DNA of 64,000 bases, taken from contig JALLLS010000017.1 of NCBI GenBank assembly GCA_025094145.1, positions 186,001 to 250,000 of the forward strand. The letters run 5' to 3'. This document shows, one piece after another, positions 11,371-22,273 of this stretch. This DNA comes from Spinellus fusiger. Lineage: Eukaryota > Mucoromycota > Mucoromycetes > Mucorales > Phycomycetaceae. The stretch's first letter is position 1, and each line of letters starts with the position of its first letter. The notes under the pieces are model-generated. The model saw only the letters and a program-made list of their open reading frames with translations. It ran no database searches and was not told where the DNA came from. The position numbers and the translations under genes are program-made.

Positions 11371-12620
11371 CTACATGAAATACGCTACCTCTATTATTCC
11401 TAGAATATTGACACTCTTAAGATAGCTGTCTTCCATAAAACATATAAAATCCGAATACTGGCTAAAATTCATGTCTCCCTCGACTCCTTCCATGGCTGAG
11501 TCAGACCCAAATGCCTGGAGGGCTTCTTTTTCAAGGGTGAAGGGAGGGCTGGTGACTGTGGCCTTGGCCTTGAGATCTGCAAGGAGCTTCTCAAGGACAA
11601 TGGTGGATAGACAGGGTGTGACAATGCTTGAGCCAAAGTGGCGAGCAATGCTGTACCCTGAATGAGTGGGGGCATGAAGACAAGTGTTGGACACTCTTTG
11701 CTCAAAGATTTCTTGAGCTATTGCAGCCTTGGTGCTGTCTGACTCCTGATGGGGCTTAGGGTCTTTAATCACCGTTACAGCTACTCGATCAAAGCTTGCC
11801 TATGAATTGATCTTTGGTTTCTTGAGTTTCTCCTCGAGTTCTTGTTTGAAGCTGCCATGTACAAGCAGTGCAATTGTGCCCCTTGCAGGGAAGTGGATGT
11901 CTATGATCCGTGGCTGTTGGATCTTCAGTGATCCCAACATCTTGCGGATCTGGCCGTACTTGAGGTAGTGGCGACAAGGGACACATACAAAGTCTTATAT
12001 TGAGGGCCCAGTAGGCTCTTGTAAGGCCCGAACTGTTTTTGCTCTAAGCACTGCTCTGGCTTTTGTTGTCCTCTTTGAGGGAGGCGTTCTTTTTAGCCAT
12101 ATTGGCATAGGTAACGGTAGCCTTTTCTATGGCAACTGTTGGTTTCAATGTGGGGATGGGTGTGAGAGTAGTGGCGGGAGGTGATTTGGGTGCATTTTCT
12201 GCACTCTTAGCATTGATTTGAGCCTGGAGAGATGTAATAAGGTCATCTTTGACCTTGACATGCTTCCAATTCCTGGATGCGGAGTCTGATTGTTGCCTTT
12301 TGTCTCTGAATATCTGACAGAAATGCCGTCATCTGCTGGGTGAAGGTATCAGACTTTTCTACCTCAGTCATTTGATATTCGTAGGTATTTGCACGAGTGC
12401 GTTTGGTAAGTAGTCTGGGTTTTCTACTTTCGGAGTTAGGAATGATGGTGGTAGTCTCAGACACAGAGGGTCTAACAGGTGCTGGTACAGGAGGTTGCTT
12501 GATAGTTGGTGGTTGGACAGGATCCGTAGTTGGTGTATCCGATGTGTAATGTTTACTATGTGGGTGAATGGGGATTGTTGCTGATGGATGGATGTTACTT
12601 ATGTTGAATTTTGCGATTTG
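11371..12620 (-). pseudogene. Non-LTR retrotransposon ORF1-like pseudogene
   Basis: On the minus strand, pieces in different frames line up into one long protein. It has a proline-rich N-part, then SETTTIIPNSES, a coiled-coil-like stretch (TFTQQMTAFLSDIQRQKATI), TYANMAKKNASLK, then FPARGTIALLVHG, and a C-terminal piece ending EVAYFM. The second half resembles ORF1 proteins of fungal LINEs; this is family-level inference. At least two frameshifts break it. It starts about 60-80 bp after the 3' end of the LINE at 12676-14992, in the same direction. Confidence 0.55.
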
Positions 12621-12675
12621 TATTTTGCTCTTTTGGGGTAATATTGATTACACGAAAAAGCTTCAATTTGAGATA

Positions 12676-14992
12676 TACAGTTCAAAGTATTCTTTATTTT
12701 TTGGTTGTAATTTGCTATTCGTGCATTGGGTATATTAGCCACCCTGTGAGATTGTTTGAAAAAAGAAAAGAAAAAGAGATATACATTGAAACACCTCAAA
12801 TACAAAAGTGAAAAATAATAATGCAAAGAGGGAGGAAACAGAAGGACAGAGAAACACAAAACCTCAAATAATGAAACATGAGAAATGATTGTAAATGAGA
12901 ATTATGAATAGACATCCAAAAGGCCATAAGGTCAGCAAGGAAACCAGGACACCAAAAAGATAACCATCATCCTGTGGCGATTCGAAATCCAACGAGGGAT
13001 ACTTAGAGCAACTCGGACAGTCCTGAGAATATATCTAGCAATTACACTAACAGCTTCTGGCTTTGCTAAACGGGTTAAGAATGGGTGGGTAGAAGAGAGA
13101 TTGGAGGAGAAGTGAGGATACAGCGTCTGTTGCTGAAGGAGTCTCTGCACTCTATGGCGGCGTTGGCGTTCCCGCTCAACACACCCATCAGCAGCCTCAA
13201 TGAGCAAGCTACCAGCTGATGGCTCTACCTTAAAGTCTCGAGTAGACGTGGCTCGATCAATGGCTTGCAGCAGTATTAACAAACTGGGCTAAAGATCTCG
13301 CCATTTAACAAAAGACTTAACCGTGCGCGGCAGAAGATTTAGACAATAGTCAATTGGATGAACGTCGTGTGGTGGTGCAGGAGCTAAGAAGAACAAGAGC
13401 GTGGAGCGTTCATGGTCAACGAATGTGCAAGTGAGAAAGTGGTCCCGATTGGCAGATGGGTGGCCACATTGGCAAGGAACTGAAGGTGTTGGTGGTAACC
13501 AAGCAATCCTCCATTTTAGTAGACGATGTCTTTCTTTGCGCATGCACGGTAGTAGAAGAATTGAATCCCAAACAGGTCTACATAGTCCACGGGCTACCGT
13601 CACCAGCAGATTCTTGCCACGTACTAGACTAGTAATTTCACTTTGAAGACGTTCAAGATAAGCTACTTTTAATGGATATTTAGGAGAGTTGTGAGCCCGT
13701 CCTATTCTTTGAGCATTTTGCCAGAGTACATTGCCACATAGCTTAATCCATCTGGCTTTACTCTGGGGTGCTTCAAGCTGCGGGACAAGGCACCAGAGGA
13801 GGGTGTCTTCAGGAAGGGTAGCTGCGCGCTCAACAAATTTGGCTTGCAGATAAAGAAAACGAGAGTATATGTTAGGGAGGGCAGCTAATTGGGCAACCTG
13901 GATCGTTCCAAACCTAGCAGTAGCAGATATAGCAAGACAAAGTCTCAGACAAGCAGACTGACAGATTTGTAGCGGGCGGATGCCTAGTCTATTGACATTA
14001 CAAATAGCCAACCCATACTCAAGAATAGGCCGAACAAAAACAGTATACGCTCTTAGGGCTGCTGTAATCCCAAAGCCATACATGTTTACACCCATTCCTC
14101 TCAGCTTTTGCATTACTGCAATTGCCTTGACTTGTGAGTGTGAGAAAAGTGCGTCTTGGTTAATACCTTGACGTGAAAAGGGGATACCAAGGTACTTGAA
14201 AGTATCACAGGTTGGAAGCTTGTTGCCATAGAGGTAAAACGGCACATTGGCCGGGGCATTGAGTACTTCACATTTGGAGGGACTCCATTTGTAACCAAGG
14301 AGGGTCGAGTGAATTTTGGCAAGTGCCAGCATTCGATGTATATCTTCTGGGCAGCCCATAAGAGCCACATCATCAGCATACAACAAACAATTCACAGGAG
14401 CCCAAGTAACAGTGACATGAGATGGACTGTAAGAGGAATCTGACGACTCAGAAGAGTCATCCGAAACTGTAGAAGTAGGAAAAGGATTGTGAAGGGAATT
14501 CTGTAACTCGTCAAGCAATGCGTGAACAGTTGCCTGTGGGGAAGCAAAAGAGAAAGGATTTCGAGCACAGAGATTAATGGACCGTCCCATGATAGGTGGG
14601 TGCATACCAACCAGTATTGGGGATACCGAAGCAAACCTCAAGAAACGTGGAAGAGTATCAATGAAAATAGAATAAAGGAATGGAGAAAGAATACTACCCT
14701 GTAAGACTCCTCGCTTAGGTAAAATGTCCCGGGATGCTACATTTTTCAGAATCACATTCACCACAATGTCATCAAACAAATTCTGTAGTAGCAAGAGCAA
14801 CGGCTGAGACACAAAGGGCATCAGCGACTCCCATATGACAGAGCGTTCCACACTATCATATGCAGCTTTAATATCTAGGAAGACGACGACTGGAGGTTTT
14901 GGATCTTGCTCTCCTGATCCTTGGGCAGCGTACAACCCCATAAGTTCGTGGAGACAGAGGGCCTGGTCTAGAGTTCCACGAGTGTGGCTGTA
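12676..14992 (-). mobile_element. 5'-truncated LINE-type retrotransposon (copy A)
   Basis: It contains the second half of a reverse transcriptase ORF, a roughly 600-bp 3' UTR, and a 3' terminus ending (minus strand) in TACTTTGAACTGTA. The same terminus occurs at 37902 and 63343. The 5' side is cut off in the middle of the RT domain, exactly where a Tc1-type element begins (14991). No RT sequence can be found beyond that element, so the 5' part was never copied or was later deleted. Confidence 0.88.
13289..14990 (-). pseudogene. Non-LTR reverse transcriptase, 5'-truncated
   Basis: An open frame of about 567 codons enters from the Tc1 junction and runs to a stop at 13289. It begins YSHTRGTLDQALCLHELM, which is inside the RT fingers/palm. 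Then come VVFLDIKAAYDSVERSVIW (first catalytic Asp), LPKRGVLQGSILSPFLYS and LLYADDVALM (catalytic YADD). The thumb follows, and a C-terminal part with CQCGHPSANRDHFLTC looks like the terminal zinc-knuckle of such elements. No stop interrupts this half, so the insertion is fairly young, but it lacks the endonuclease and the N-terminal RT motifs and cannot be active alone. Confidence 0.85.
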
Positions 14993-15921
14993 CAGTGGGG
15001 TGACAAAAAAAATGGCATTTTTTTAGAGATCCGATATATTTCATATCTTACATAAGAGACACTTGTAGCAGCTTTCTTCCTTTCTTCTTAATAAAAGTAT
15101 ATTCATATTTAATTTAAAATGCAGAAACTTAACATTGTTAATTTTCGACAAGCAAATATGAAAGTAAAGAAAATAGCTGAAAGAACTAGAGTAAAGCTGC
15201 GAACAATCTACAATGTTCTAAATCAACAAAAGACAAGAGGAACTACCAAACGCCAAGGAGGTTCGGGAAGACTCAAAATATTCAATGAAAGAGGAATAAG
15301 ATACCTTTTGAACTTTGTTGGCAAGAATAAACGAAAGATTATTGATTTAGTTAAAAAAGTCTATGAAGAGTCATTACTACGTTTCTGGGGTCTAGAGTGC
15401 CACTTGATATTGATGGAAGATGGAGCACCCACTCACAAAAGTATTGTAGCAAGTGATTGGAAAAGGGAGATAGGAATTGATAGTTTGGAGTGGCCTGCTC
15501 AATCACCCGATCTGAACCCCATTGAGAACCTTTGGATGCAGATAAAAGATAAGATCCAGGAGAGATGCAATGGTACTGTCAAGACAGACAAGTTCAAAAC
15601 TATTATACAAGAAGCCTGGGATTCCTTTGAGCCAAAAAAATGGAATTCTTTGATTGAGACAATGCCAGCACGGATGCAAAAAGTCATCAAGAACAAGGGT
15701 GGGAGTACCCATTATTAAAGCTACATTTGTAGTAGTTTTTTATAAGTAAAATTAAAAATAAATTAGATATAAGTATTTTAGAGCCTTTCTTTAAACATAA
15801 TATGAGCTTTATTAAAGTAGAAAATACGTTTTATTTCTCTTGATACAAGAAAAACACTATATTGATAATATGAAATCTATCAAATTTTTCAAAATTGCCA
15901 ATTTTTTGTTACCCCACTGTA
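14991..15921 (+). mobile_element. Internally deleted Tc1-like transposon (copy 1)
   Basis: The element is about 930 bp. The left end TACAGTGGGGTGACAAAA and the reverse complement of the right end TACAGTGGGGTAACAAAA match, and the similarity continues to TTTCATAT about 60 bp in. TA is at both borders. It carries one ORF (15119-15718) for a shortened transposase. Its left border coincides with the broken 5' side of the LINE RT. A second copy starts near 63478. Confidence 0.9.
15119..15718 (+). CDS. Shortened Tc1-like transposase lacking the first catalytic Asp
   Basis: 199 residues against about 340 for a normal Tc1 transposase. The N-terminal HTH (IAERTRVKLRTIYNVLNQQ, about residues 20-38) and the start of the second DNA-binding part are present. 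The frame then jumps to VKKVYEESLLRFWGLECHLI, so the segment with the first catalytic aspartate is missing. The second D (ILMEDGAPTH) and the E (DLNPIENLW) are present with 34 residues between them (DD34E type). The frame is open from ATG to stop. Without the first D it should not catalyse transposition but might still bind the inverted repeats; that is inference. Confidence 0.85.
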   Translation: MQKLNIVNFRQANMKVKKIAERTRVKLRTIYNVLNQQKTRGTTKRQGGSGRLKIFNERGIRYLLNFVGKNKRKIIDLVKKVYEESLLRFWGLECHLILMEDGAPTHKSIVASDWKREIGIDSLEWPAQSPDLNPIENLWMQIKDKIQERCNGTVKTDKFKTIIQEAWDSFEPKKWNSLIETMPARMQKVIKNKGGSTHY

Positions 15922-15929
15922 CATACATT

Positions 15930-15958
15930 AGTATTTGTAAAGAAATTTTACAAATACT
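15930..15958. repeat. Perfect 12-bp inverted repeat, 5-nt loop
   Basis: AGTATTTGTAAA (15930-15941) and its exact reverse complement TTTACAAATACT (15947-15958) are separated by GAAAT. It sits 8 bp outside the right end of the Tc1-type element. It could be a hairpin or a trace of an older insertion; no function can be assigned. Confidence 0.7.
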
Positions 15959-15959
15959 G

Positions 15960-17759
15960 TTGCTAAGAATGTTCTTCTATAGAAATATCCTAGCGAGATA
16001 GATATTTCATTTTCTAAAATGAATCAGAAGTCTAATAAAAATATGAGACTATGTTGTGTTTTATTTTATCGAATGAAAGCAATGATAAGAAAATAGAAGA
16101 GTTGAAAAGAAAAACTACAGAGTGATGTAAAGATAGCAGCTAAATAGACAGGCCAGTTAACATATATTGTGACTTCAAATAATTGGATGATTGCTCAGTG
16201 CACTTGCTCGATGGTGAGATAGATTAATTTAATTATTAGAGAAATGTCATAGAGAACATACGATAATTAAGTCATTATGAAAGAATAGTTGATCAAATAT
16301 GATAAAATAAATTAAATTAATACAAGTGATCAGAGACGTAATATGAGTACACTAGATTAATTCTAAGCTGGCTAAAACATGAGTAAAAATTGAACTAAAT
16401 TTATTGAGAAATATCCATCAATACATATTCAAGAAAAAATACAATAAATAAAAGGGACTTAGGACTGTGAGAAAATCTCAAAAATAATTGTGGAAATGTA
16501 AATCAAATAACCTTGGAATGTCAGTTATTAAATAATAAAGATAATACAAAGCATCTATATGTTTGTGTATGATGAATTCCAACATAATACTATAGACTAA
16601 ACAATAAAGTATACCTTTATATTACAGGTTTTTTAATAGCCACAATATGTAAATGATATATTACTTTTATAAATTTATCGGAATAGAAAGACTATTTACT
16701 ATAGATATACATTACACCTATTAAAAGATTAATATGCTTTTCTGTAATGAGTATTTTATCTAGGAAGCAATACCTATACCTATAAGTAAAACAACATATA
16801 TTTTAATTTAAAATCTTCGTAATACTATTTTAATGCAATATAGCATGGTTATTGAATAGTATATCTATTTTAAAGAACCTCCCTCAAACAACAACATTAG
16901 TATTGATACCTACACTTTCATTATCTCGATCGTACTCTATAGTCTTTGGTAAAAGTTTATATAAACTATTTTCACATTCATTCAGTAAAGATAAGTTCTT
17001 TCATCCAATATTCTGTTATTGGTATTACCATAAGACATAAGTGTTTGCTATTGGAAATTGCATATTTATATCTGAACTTCAGCTACAAGAATACTATTTG
17101 TAGTTCGTCTCTCTCTCTCTGGTATTATATATTTGGTAGCTTTCAAGTCTGTTTTTTTTTCTTTTAGTGCTGATTACATTTGTATTTGCATGGCATCAAG
17201 TTTATTTCTATTCTATATGCCAACAATACATTATCTTTATTTTTACAATCTATCTATCCATTAGCAGATATAGAAAAAAATAATGGTCTTTGGACATAAT
17301 GTCTATATTCAGAAGAAATCAGCCAGTTTAATTAATTAACAAATAAAATTAGTTTATGTTAGAACTTTAGAGTAGATATTAATGTAGAGTAATTTATTAG
17401 ATATGTAATGTATTTTTGTAATATATAATGTGTGCTATCCATACAGATGATGTTTAATAGAAATATATGATTATTGATATGTTTTTGCTTTTACTGGTAA
17501 AAATCCATGGTGACTGATATGACATGTATTACAAATAGAAATATAATATCTTTCAACCTAATAAGCATTATTAGATATAAAAAGAAGATAATATATTGAA
17601 ATACTATAAGATAAAATGACTTACTTATTAGTCTTGATGATGTTATAACAATATGAACAGTGTCTCTTAGAGAAGATGAAAAGAAATAGTACAATGAGAA
17701 AAAAGAAATAAGACTTCTTGATCTAGTCTTATTACTTTTTATAATAGTGTCTAGAATAA
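15960..17759. other. AT-rich intergenic region
   Basis: No gene recognised. Short frames (16852-17167 +, 17491-17694 -) are hydrophobic translations of AT-rich sequence with no family resemblance. The 3' processing signals of the coiled-coil gene should lie just below 17760. Confidence 0.5.
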
Positions 17760-20297
17760 TTAAGGGACCATATGACCAAGTCTATGTGCTAGATCAAGAT
17801 TTTTCTCGTAGAGTCGGACTGTTTCACCCTCAAGTCCAACAATCTTCTGTTCAAGTCTATGAAGCACAGTTTTAAGTTCTTTTTCTTCTTTCTCCCACTC
17901 CAATTTTTGAACCTGGGTCTCTTGTTCGATGGCAACCACTTTCTTTTCTGTATTAGTTATTCGCTCTGACTCATTAGATCGACTGCACATCATCTCTTCA
18001 ATCTCATGTTCAAGTTCAGCAATCTGACTGGCCATCTCTCTGATTTCACGTGTGTTTTGCACCTTGAAAATATCAAGATCACGCTGATACTGTAGCTTTG
18101 TTTCATCTACAATATGCTCTTTCCATGCCTCTTTATCTTGTTCATGGCGACTGTTGTAGGCGGCATCTCTGTGTGTTATTTTTCGTGTTAAATCATCAAT
18201 CTTTCTCTTCATTTTAGATATCTCTCCATCTCGTTCTGCCACTACTCTTTGAAGAGCTATCTCAATGCTTATCTCCTCATGCATATTGCTTCTATGTTTA
18301 AAGCGTTTGAGTGAAAGTTGACTCTTAGAAAGCTTCTCTTCAAGATCCGAGATTTTTACTAAAGATGCCTGTAATTGTTTATCTGATAAAGTCTTGGCCG
18401 CTTCTATCTTCATATCACATTCAGCCACTGCCTTTTCTGCATCTACAAGTTTGTCATTAAGTGCATGGCGTTGGATCTCAAGCTTTGCTGCCTTTTCTCT
18501 AAATGTGAAAAGCCGTGCAAGTTCTTTCTCATGACTTGACTTCATTTGCTTTAATTCTCTACATAGGGTCTCATTGGTGCGAAGTTCATTACGAAGATTC
18601 TGGATAGTAACTGCCTGGCACTTCATTTCTTGTTCCATGACCGACAATTCAGTTTTCAATTCTTTTTGTATAACAGCAATGACTGCCTCGGGGTTCTTCT
18701 CACCCTCCACATGAAGAAGCTGATCAAGTTCAGTACGTACTCTTTGTGCCTGTTCCTTCCAACGTAAACACTCTTGTTTTGTCTCATCCAATTCTTCAAT
18801 CACTGTTTTCATTTCGACATGAATAACTTCTAGTATTTGTTCTATTTCTTTCTTTTCTTCCAAATATTCAGCAGCTGTTTTTAATCCAGATTCATCTTGT
18901 TCTGAAAATCCAGATGTCTCTTGTGCCAAATGTTGTTTTTTGAGTTGACTTTGTTGCCATTGAGAATTTTCGAGGGTTGCATTTTCTAAACGGGTGGATA
19001 CGCTTTCGCAGTGGACCTGAAGTTTCTGCAAAGCATGAACTAGACTTGTGTTTTGGTTACGCAGCGAGGTGATTTCTAATGAGCTTTCTTTATCTGTAGT
19101 GTCTAACACGCCCCGGTCATCCTCTTTTAGCATTGTATCGGTCTTGATAGGGTCGCTGGTAGTGTCACTCTCGATCCAAAGATCCAGACACTTTATAATG
19201 TCTGTACAGAAACTCCGGTGGTATTCATAATACCATTCCTCTTCAGAGGATTTTGATGGGAGGATTTTTGTTGAATTTATACCACGGACAGTATTGCTGC
19301 TATTGCTATTACTACCGTGAGGGATGAGTGAACTAGCTTGTACAGGTTCATTTGTTCCAGCTGACAAGAGAGTATCACGAAAATGACCTATTCTATCTTT
19401 CAATTGGCGAAATCTATCACCCGATTCTACCACTTTGAAGGTCGATGCTGCTGTAATACTAATTGCTGAATAAGGTACTCTACCCGACATTTGTTTATTC
19501 GATCGCTTTTGTGAAAGAGAAAACAGTTGATAGAGATCAGCCCCTGACTCTGACCAAATATTTTCCATAGTGTCCCAGAAAGAACTGCGTCGTTCTTGAC
19601 TACTCTTTTCAGATAGCGGGTGTTTGGACTGATGGATAAAGGGTACTTTGTGGTTAGAGAAAGAGGGCTGTTCTGAATGGGAAGCAGTGAGATTTCCACG
19701 GGCATGTTTGAGCTGGCGACGTAGATCTGTTTCATGCTTTACATGAAGTGCCATACTTTTTTCAAGTTGACTCAATTGACGCTCAAGAAGGTGAACTTGG
19801 TCACTAGAAAGATGAGCCATGTCTTGTTCATCATCGGAACTATCTTCATTTTCAGAAAAGAATCTTTGGTAAGATGTACATTCTGGATTTTTATGGGTAT
19901 AAAGTGGAGGTAGGTTTGAAGTTCGGGAGGATAGAGAAGTGGTGTTAGAGTGAGGTGTAACTGTAGTTGGAGATTTTTTTGTCTTTTCAAAAGCTCTTTC
20001 TTGAAGGTTTCTCCCACTTTTTAGTGGTGGCTGGGGTTTATGAGGTGGCTGCTTCTGTTGGTTGTGTTGTAGGTAGGTGGAAAAGGTGGAAGAAGAGCGT
20101 AGAAGAAAAACATTATCATCTGTTAAACCAGTGGGTGTGTCGAGAGCTGTTTCTGCTTCAGAAGTATCAGTGTCTTCAGAGCTAGATTTAGAGAAAGGGA
20201 CTCCTCCCTTGGGTGAATGGTAAGACGGTAAATTAGTAGCGTATATGCCAGTTGCTGTATGACTTTCGTAGTCTATATTTTTGATGGAATATGACAT
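17760..20297 (-). CDS. Long coiled-coil protein of unknown function
   Basis: Single-exon frame of 845 residues starting MSYSIKNIDYES. The first 400 residues are rich in Ser, Thr and Pro with SP/TP sites and an acidic SEDTDTSEAE stretch. A short coiled coil (QVHLLERQLSQLEKSM) lies near 170-190, and a WYYEYHRSFCTDIIKCLDLW segment near 365. From about 405 to the end, almost the whole chain is heptad-like, Glu/Lys/Leu-rich coiled coil without glycine or proline breaks. There is no signal peptide or membrane segment. Spindle, septum or vesicle-tether scaffolds share this design, but no family is recognised. Codon use and the absence of stops over 2.5 kb in AT-rich DNA show it is a real gene. Confidence 0.78.
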   Translation of the reverse strand: MSYSIKNIDYESHTATGIYATNLPSYHSPKGGVPFSKSSSEDTDTSEAETALDTPTGLTDDNVFLLRSSSTFSTYLQHNQQKQPPHKPQPPLKSGRNLQERAFEKTKKSPTTVTPHSNTTSLSSRTSNLPPLYTHKNPECTSYQRFFSENEDSSDDEQDMAHLSSDQVHLLERQLSQLEKSMALHVKHETDLRRQLKHARGNLTASHSEQPSFSNHKVPFIHQSKHPLSEKSSQERRSSFWDTMENIWSESGADLYQLFSLSQKRSNKQMSGRVPYSAISITAASTFKVVESGDRFRQLKDRIGHFRDTLLSAGTNEPVQASSLIPHGSNSNSSNTVRGINSTKILPSKSSEEEWYYEYHRSFCTDIIKCLDLWIESDTTSDPIKTDTMLKEDDRGVLDTTDKESSLEITSLRNQNTSLVHALQKLQVHCESVSTRLENATLENSQWQQSQLKKQHLAQETSGFSEQDESGLKTAAEYLEEKKEIEQILEVIHVEMKTVIEELDETKQECLRWKEQAQRVRTELDQLLHVEGEKNPEAVIAVIQKELKTELSVMEQEMKCQAVTIQNLRNELRTNETLCRELKQMKSSHEKELARLFTFREKAAKLEIQRHALNDKLVDAEKAVAECDMKIEAAKTLSDKQLQASLVKISDLEEKLSKSQLSLKRFKHRSNMHEEISIEIALQRVVAERDGEISKMKRKIDDLTRKITHRDAAYNSRHEQDKEAWKEHIVDETKLQYQRDLDIFKVQNTREIREMASQIAELEHEIEEMMCSRSNESERITNTEKKVVAIEQETQVQKLEWEKEEKELKTVLHRLEQKIVGLEGETVRLYEKNLDLAHRLGHMVP

Positions 20298-22273
20298 GTT
20301 GGAATAAGATGCTTAATGAACAACGTTTTGGGTATCTGTGTTGATTTGAGGGGGGAGGGAATTCTAAAAGAGTATTAAAAAAAATAAGCAAAAAAGATTA
20401 ACAAGAAAATTATAAAAGTAAAAAGCCAAGAAAGAGTGAATGAGAAAGTAAGTCTAAAGACATTGATAAACATATACGTTTTTTTCTTTCTTTCTTTCCT
20501 TTAAATATAACCGGAGTAAGTATACCATGCACGTGTACTATTATCATAAAGGCTTTCATTAACCGAAATAACAGTACAAATGACCTCCACCTATCATTAC
20601 TACAAGACAGTTGAGGACTAAGAGTGATCATTACTGTGATATTTACATAGTTTCATAATATATCATCTCGATGCACACACTTTTATTTACTTGTTGATTT
20701 AAATGAAGGCATTAATACCAGAGATAAACACTTTATTATGAAGAAAACAGATACATATAAAATAGACTGTAGTCTTTTAATTGTACAATTAAGCCAATAG
20801 AGTTAATAAAATACCATTGATATTCAAATTAGATATTCAAAGATATTAGTGCATTTCACATTTAATAGAATAGTTCAACCTTAACCTTAAATGACTCACA
20901 CACCGAGTTACTTTATGCGATTTCAACTCTTTGAATGTATTTGTAAAGCCAACAAGAGATGGGTGAATCTCTGAGCCAACTTGATTCTTCCCTCTCTCTC
21001 TCTCTCTTTCAGATTAATAAACATATATTGATATTGATATAAATATATAAATATATTAGAAGGTAGTCATGTATTTAAACAATTTAACATACTCCAACAC
21101 CTGCTTTCTATTCATACAACACTCCATATTGCTTAGAAAGTACATAGGACATACAGCAAGTACATATCTGAGACATTATGCTTACATATTAATAGTATTA
21201 GTGTCAATGATACATTAGCCAATGATAAACAGTTGAGATGGTGGATCAATTCAGTGACCATGTATGTATGCTTAACCACCAAAACCACTACCTGAGAAAG
21301 TATAGAGTAAAAGCAATAAATAGTTAAACTATTAAATAATACTGTTAGGCATAACTCTAGGATTTATCTCAACATCTCATATTAACTGGCATGTGAAAAG
21401 ATGGATATTTATAAATATAGAAAAGATGATATCTTTTGGCTCATAGATTTCTTCCACTAGATCAGCCAATGTAGATATGTAGTCAGGAAACACCGGTATT
21501 TTCAAGGATAATGTTTTGGGTGTAATACACAGTAAGGGTGTTTGAATTTACAGTTCACAAAGCCTGTGCTCTAGCAGCTTATTTAAGCCTCGCTTTATAA
21601 ATTTAATCTCTACTGCTATCTATCCTTGAGCCTCTGATAGGTTGCGCGTGCTAATAAATCTGCAGTCATTTATTTCATTTCATTTTTAAGAAAAAAGACG
21701 TGTAATAAAGTATCACGCACAATCTATCAAAAAGAGGGAGACTAGCAAGAGGTGTAGCCTTTTAGTTATATAAAAAAACCCCATTCTACACTGTAACTGA
21801 GTTCACAAGGAAGGTATATGGAAATAATCTTCCCCCTGTTAAAATGGCATGTTTTATTTGTTTTTATTTGTTTTGTATTTTTAAAATAGATAAATAAACA
21901 CAACTTGTACAGATAAATAGCAAGTCAGCCCTTGGACTCATTATAAAGACTCTTTAGCTAATGACTAAAGAAAAAGGGTGGGGGGCAAAGAAAGAATTCC
22001 TCCTAGGTATGTCGATTTACTGTGCCTATACTCCAAGTTGGGTGGTCTACACACTGTTGTAGTGTGTGCTAATTCTTTCTTATACTATATTACAATGTTA
22101 TAATAGGCCACCATTTATAGAACCCGTTTATGTTCAGTTTATTTTAATAAAGCTTTACAATAATCTTCAATGTGTGTCATAAAAATCTTATTGTCTTTTT
22201 TTTTATCTTTTTTTTCTGGTCTCTGGTCTCTGGTCTCATGAAATTTTATTGATTTCAAAAAGTAATCTGAGAC
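20298..22273. other. Intergenic region, nothing recognised
   Basis: AT-rich DNA with CT-rich tracts near 20484-20502 and 20990-21010. The part just above 20298 should hold the promoter of the coiled-coil gene. The part below 22274 should hold the 3' end signals of HIRA. No transposon similarity to the other copies in the window was noticed. Confidence 0.4.
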
